Assembly (NCBI GenBank): GCA_021018815.1
Contig: JAITYX010000004.1
Coordinates: 1,241,501 to 1,305,500, forward strand
Reading direction: 5' to 3'
DNA length: 64,000 nucleotides
DNA from: Talinum fruticosum
Taxonomy: Eukaryota > Streptophyta > Magnoliopsida > Caryophyllales > Talinaceae
The notes beneath the pieces were generated by a model, which made no database searches, was not told the origin of the DNA, and saw only the letters and a list, made by a program, of their open reading frames with translations. Made by a program: the position numbers and the translations under genes. Positions 61,801 through 64,000 of this stretch are shown one piece after another. Each line of letters begins with the position of its first letter. Position 1 is the first letter of the stretch.

Positions 61801-63596
61801 TAAGAAATTAGCAAATTACAAAAGGCTCTTAGATGCCATCATTCTAACATTAGGTGAAATCCCCATTAATATGAACTTCAAAAGTAGTAACCCGCATGCC
61901 TTACAAGATATCTAGTCAAATGAATGTATCTCCCTTGTTGATCCTTGAGGTAAAAGATGATCCCTCTATTTTGTTTTGGCATAGCAACTGTGATGACCGA
62001 GGCCTATTCCTCTTAGGTCATTTCCACTCTCTGTATGCCTTGGCATAAATAGGAGGCTCTAGCTTCCAGTTTACGCATAATAAATATGATGCCTACTCTA
62101 ACGCATCCCTCTGGCTTCCAAGTTCAAGTATGTTGAACAGTTCTCAACAGTACTAGAATCAGCACAAACAAATCGTGCATACCTTGTAGATCAAGAATAG
62201 CATCATCTAACTGGCTTTTCTGAGTCTTCAGAAATTTTAAATTGTCCTCGTGCTGTTTCATCTTAATCCCAGTCTTCTCAAGTTCATCTTGCAATTTCTG
62301 CACATAAATCATTATATCAAAAATGAGTTCGTTTGAGTGTTTGATACTCCCACTCAAACCCATTTATATGATTTTTTTTTCTTAGTTACAGCGACTAAGT
62401 TCTTATTAGTAGACCTAGCAAATAGAGATGGAGTGCACATGTGAATGAGGCAATATGATAAATTAGGAAACCATCCGTGAATATCATATAATCAACGATA
62501 ACGGACCACAGACTAAGGCAACCTTCGAATTAGACGTTAAAGACTTTGCATAAAGAGGTGCTCCATTCATTACTTCCTTCTTGGCATCTACAGAAGCATT
62601 GTTCACATTCACATTTTCAGAAGCATTGTTCACATTCACATTTTCAGAAGCATTGTTCACATTCACATTTTCAGAAGCATTGTTCACATCCACATTTACA
62701 AAAGCGTTGTTCACATCCACACAACTTAGCACTGGAGTATCTGGGGCAACTGACGCCTTGGCAGTGATGGGAACCTGCCAAATAAAGACAGAAGAATAGA
62801 ATGATTGATTTCCAACATTACAAACCTAAATGACTAAGAATTTATGACAAGGAATCTGTACTAAAGAACTCCAACACCATGGTTATTACAAAAATCATCT
62901 AGCAGTTGAAGCTAAAATATAAGGCAGTAAAATTGAAATGAACTCTAAGTATCTCTTTCCTGCCTATAATTTTCACTTCTACCTAAAATAAAATCTGACA
63001 GAAAATGCAATCTTCAATCAAGGAAAATCAAGACAAATAAGGTTGTGCCAAAGACTGCAAGTTTACTTGTACAATATACAGCTCTATGAAGAACTTCGAT
63101 AATTGCATTACGCATGACCACATAGCATTCAAGGAATTATCATCATGAAGCGGCATGGCTTTATAAGATCCGTCTGTCGGAAATCTCATCTTCAACTTCA
63201 AATCCATGCATTTCTGGTCAATTTCCGTGAGTTCATATATCTTCTTGATGACCTGTGAGAACCTCATCTGATTATTGGCTAACAGAACGCGTACTTCTCC
63301 ACCTTTATAATTAATACCACCAGGCTCATCTACAATTTCTCCACCCCAATGACATACCAAATGGCACTTGGAGCATTCAATATTCTATAAGAAATTAAGA
63401 AAAAATAAACAAAAGTGATAAATGAGGTATCTATTTCAGTACAAGATTAAGTAAACTGACAAACGACAGAAACCAAACTGCCAGTGGACCAATAGCTGCA
63501 ATTAATTATACCTGTTATGCACAGTAGCAACTCACTAAAAGATTAATGACTTACTTCAGGCGCCATAGTTTGTTGAAGGTTACATGGCCAGCACAT
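58876..63596 (-). CDS. DMS3: DMS3 (SMC-hinge-like RdDM protein) with an unusual N-terminal MuDR-type PB1-like domain
   Basis: Exons: 63596-63555 (start uncertain), 63384-63067, 62774-62523, 62297-62183, 61582-61349, 61136-60945, 60875-60555, 59485-59263 and 58923-58876; about 581 residues. From exon 3's end onward it matches DMS3: [20 protein letters not shown] (coiled coil), [76 protein letters not shown] and [20 protein letters not shown]3 works with DRD1 and RDM1 to recruit Pol V in RNA-directed DNA methylation. Exons 1-2 add a Cx2C-x12-Cx2C motif and a MuDR-N/PB1-like domain ([28 protein letters not shown]). Exon 3 carries a 24-nt coding minisatellite. The intron after 60945 has a GC donor. 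Exon 5 lacks one T at 61458-61462, breaking the frame. Arabidopsis DMS3 is 420 residues. Confidence 0.9.
62593..62719 (-). repeat. 24-nt coding minisatellite in DMS3 exon 3
   Basis: About five tandem copies of a 24-nt unit, in frame, encode repeats of VNVNNASEN. The three central copies are identical, the outer ones slightly diverged. The unit length is a multiple of three, so copy-number change keeps the frame. Confidence 0.95.
63067..63384 (-). other. MuDR-transposase-type N-terminal (PB1-like) domain exon
   Basis: 106 codons, phase 0 at both ends (acceptor TTATAG/AATATT, donor GTACAA/GTAAAC). The pattern is HWGGEIV..GG..Y.GGE, then [18 protein letters not shown], a hydrophobic strand LKLKMRFP, an acidic [13 protein letters not shown] and a final FIELYIVQ. 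This is the layout of the N-terminal domain of plant MuDR-like transposases. No transposase catalytic or SWIM region follows. The next exon in phase is the DMS3 N-terminal exon. Confidence 0.75.
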
Positions 63597-63704
63597 ATGG
63601 TATTGGGTGTCGTCCTTTCTCTCAAGTCCCAAAACATCGTGGTAAGGATGGGTATGAAAAGAAATGAAAAGGGTAATTTCCGCATGTTGGTTGAGAACTT
63701 GAGA

Positions 63705-64000
63705 TTAATACAAATAATTAGAGAAGAATTGATGGAAAAATCTCCTTAATAGAACTCCTCTCTTATCTTCCCATCAGCTGGCTGTTATCTTCCAGTTTTC
63801 CTTTTTTGTTTTTCTTCTATTGCTCCTTCCTTTCTCATTCTCAACGAGTTATCAGTCACTTGGGGTGTTACTGGCAGAAAGAGAATGAAGCAACAGCTAC
63901 TACCAGTGTGGCAAGTGTTATCAATGCCGGTGGAGTTCTACCAAATACTTGCTAACACTATCCTAAGGGCGGGAAACTTGTCTTTTCTACCATGTGCTAG
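63705..64000 (-). other. Sequence upstream of the DMS3 gene as seen, promoter or further exons
   Basis: The frame of the first listed exon stays open on the minus strand from 63596 back to a TAA at 63705-63707 without another Met. The first exon may therefore be longer, with additional exons beyond the window. No clear TATA box or splice site was identified here. Confidence 0.4.

Overview
This window is nuclear DNA from a flowering plant, most likely a eudicot. It is AT-rich, has split genes with GT-AG introns, two nuclear tRNA genes and many plant transposon families. The protein-coding genes read as plant genes: polygalacturonase-inhibitor-type LRR proteins, a TGA-class bZIP factor, and the RNA-directed DNA methylation protein DMS3.

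Layout. 1-14.4 kb is a transposon nest. A 10,038-bp CACTA (En/Spm) element at 3437-13474, with a 3-bp AAG target duplication and decayed TNP2-like and TnpA-like genes, sits inside an older CACTA element whose right end is at 14382. It carries a foldback element at 8533-9498. 15-32 kb is a defence-type cluster: three PGIP-like LRR genes (15795-16808 +, 29062-30207 -, 31214-32190 -), a two-exon gene for a 12-cysteine protein I do not recognise (27165-27833 -), its pseudogene (19505-20026 -) and a tRNA-Lys. Ends of two more CACTA elements, a LINE fragment and a hAT-like element fill 22.7-25.6 kb. 34.4-41.9 kb is one long TGA bZIP gene on the minus strand, with a 3.2-kb last intron. 42-50 kb holds a LINE fragment split by a PIF/Harbinger-like MITE, a tRNA-Gln and a small gene with a long 5'UTR intron. 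50.7-52.97 kb is a long-TIR element and 53.0-58.3 kb a nearly full-length but dead L1-type LINE. 58.9-63.6 kb is DMS3 on the minus strand, possibly continuing out of the window.

Two points stand out. First, the DMS3 gene model extends upstream, in phase, into an exon encoding a MuDR-transposase-type N-terminal (PB1-like) domain preceded by a Cys-x2-Cys pair motif. This would be a transposase-derived domain fused to a transposon-silencing protein. Second, DMS3, TGA and one PGIP gene each carry one-base losses inside homopolymers (five in all) while splice sites and residues on both sides are intact. This pattern fits long-read assembly undercalls better than real pseudogenes.

All readings were made by eye from the sequence. 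Family assignments rest on recognised motifs, not on database searches.
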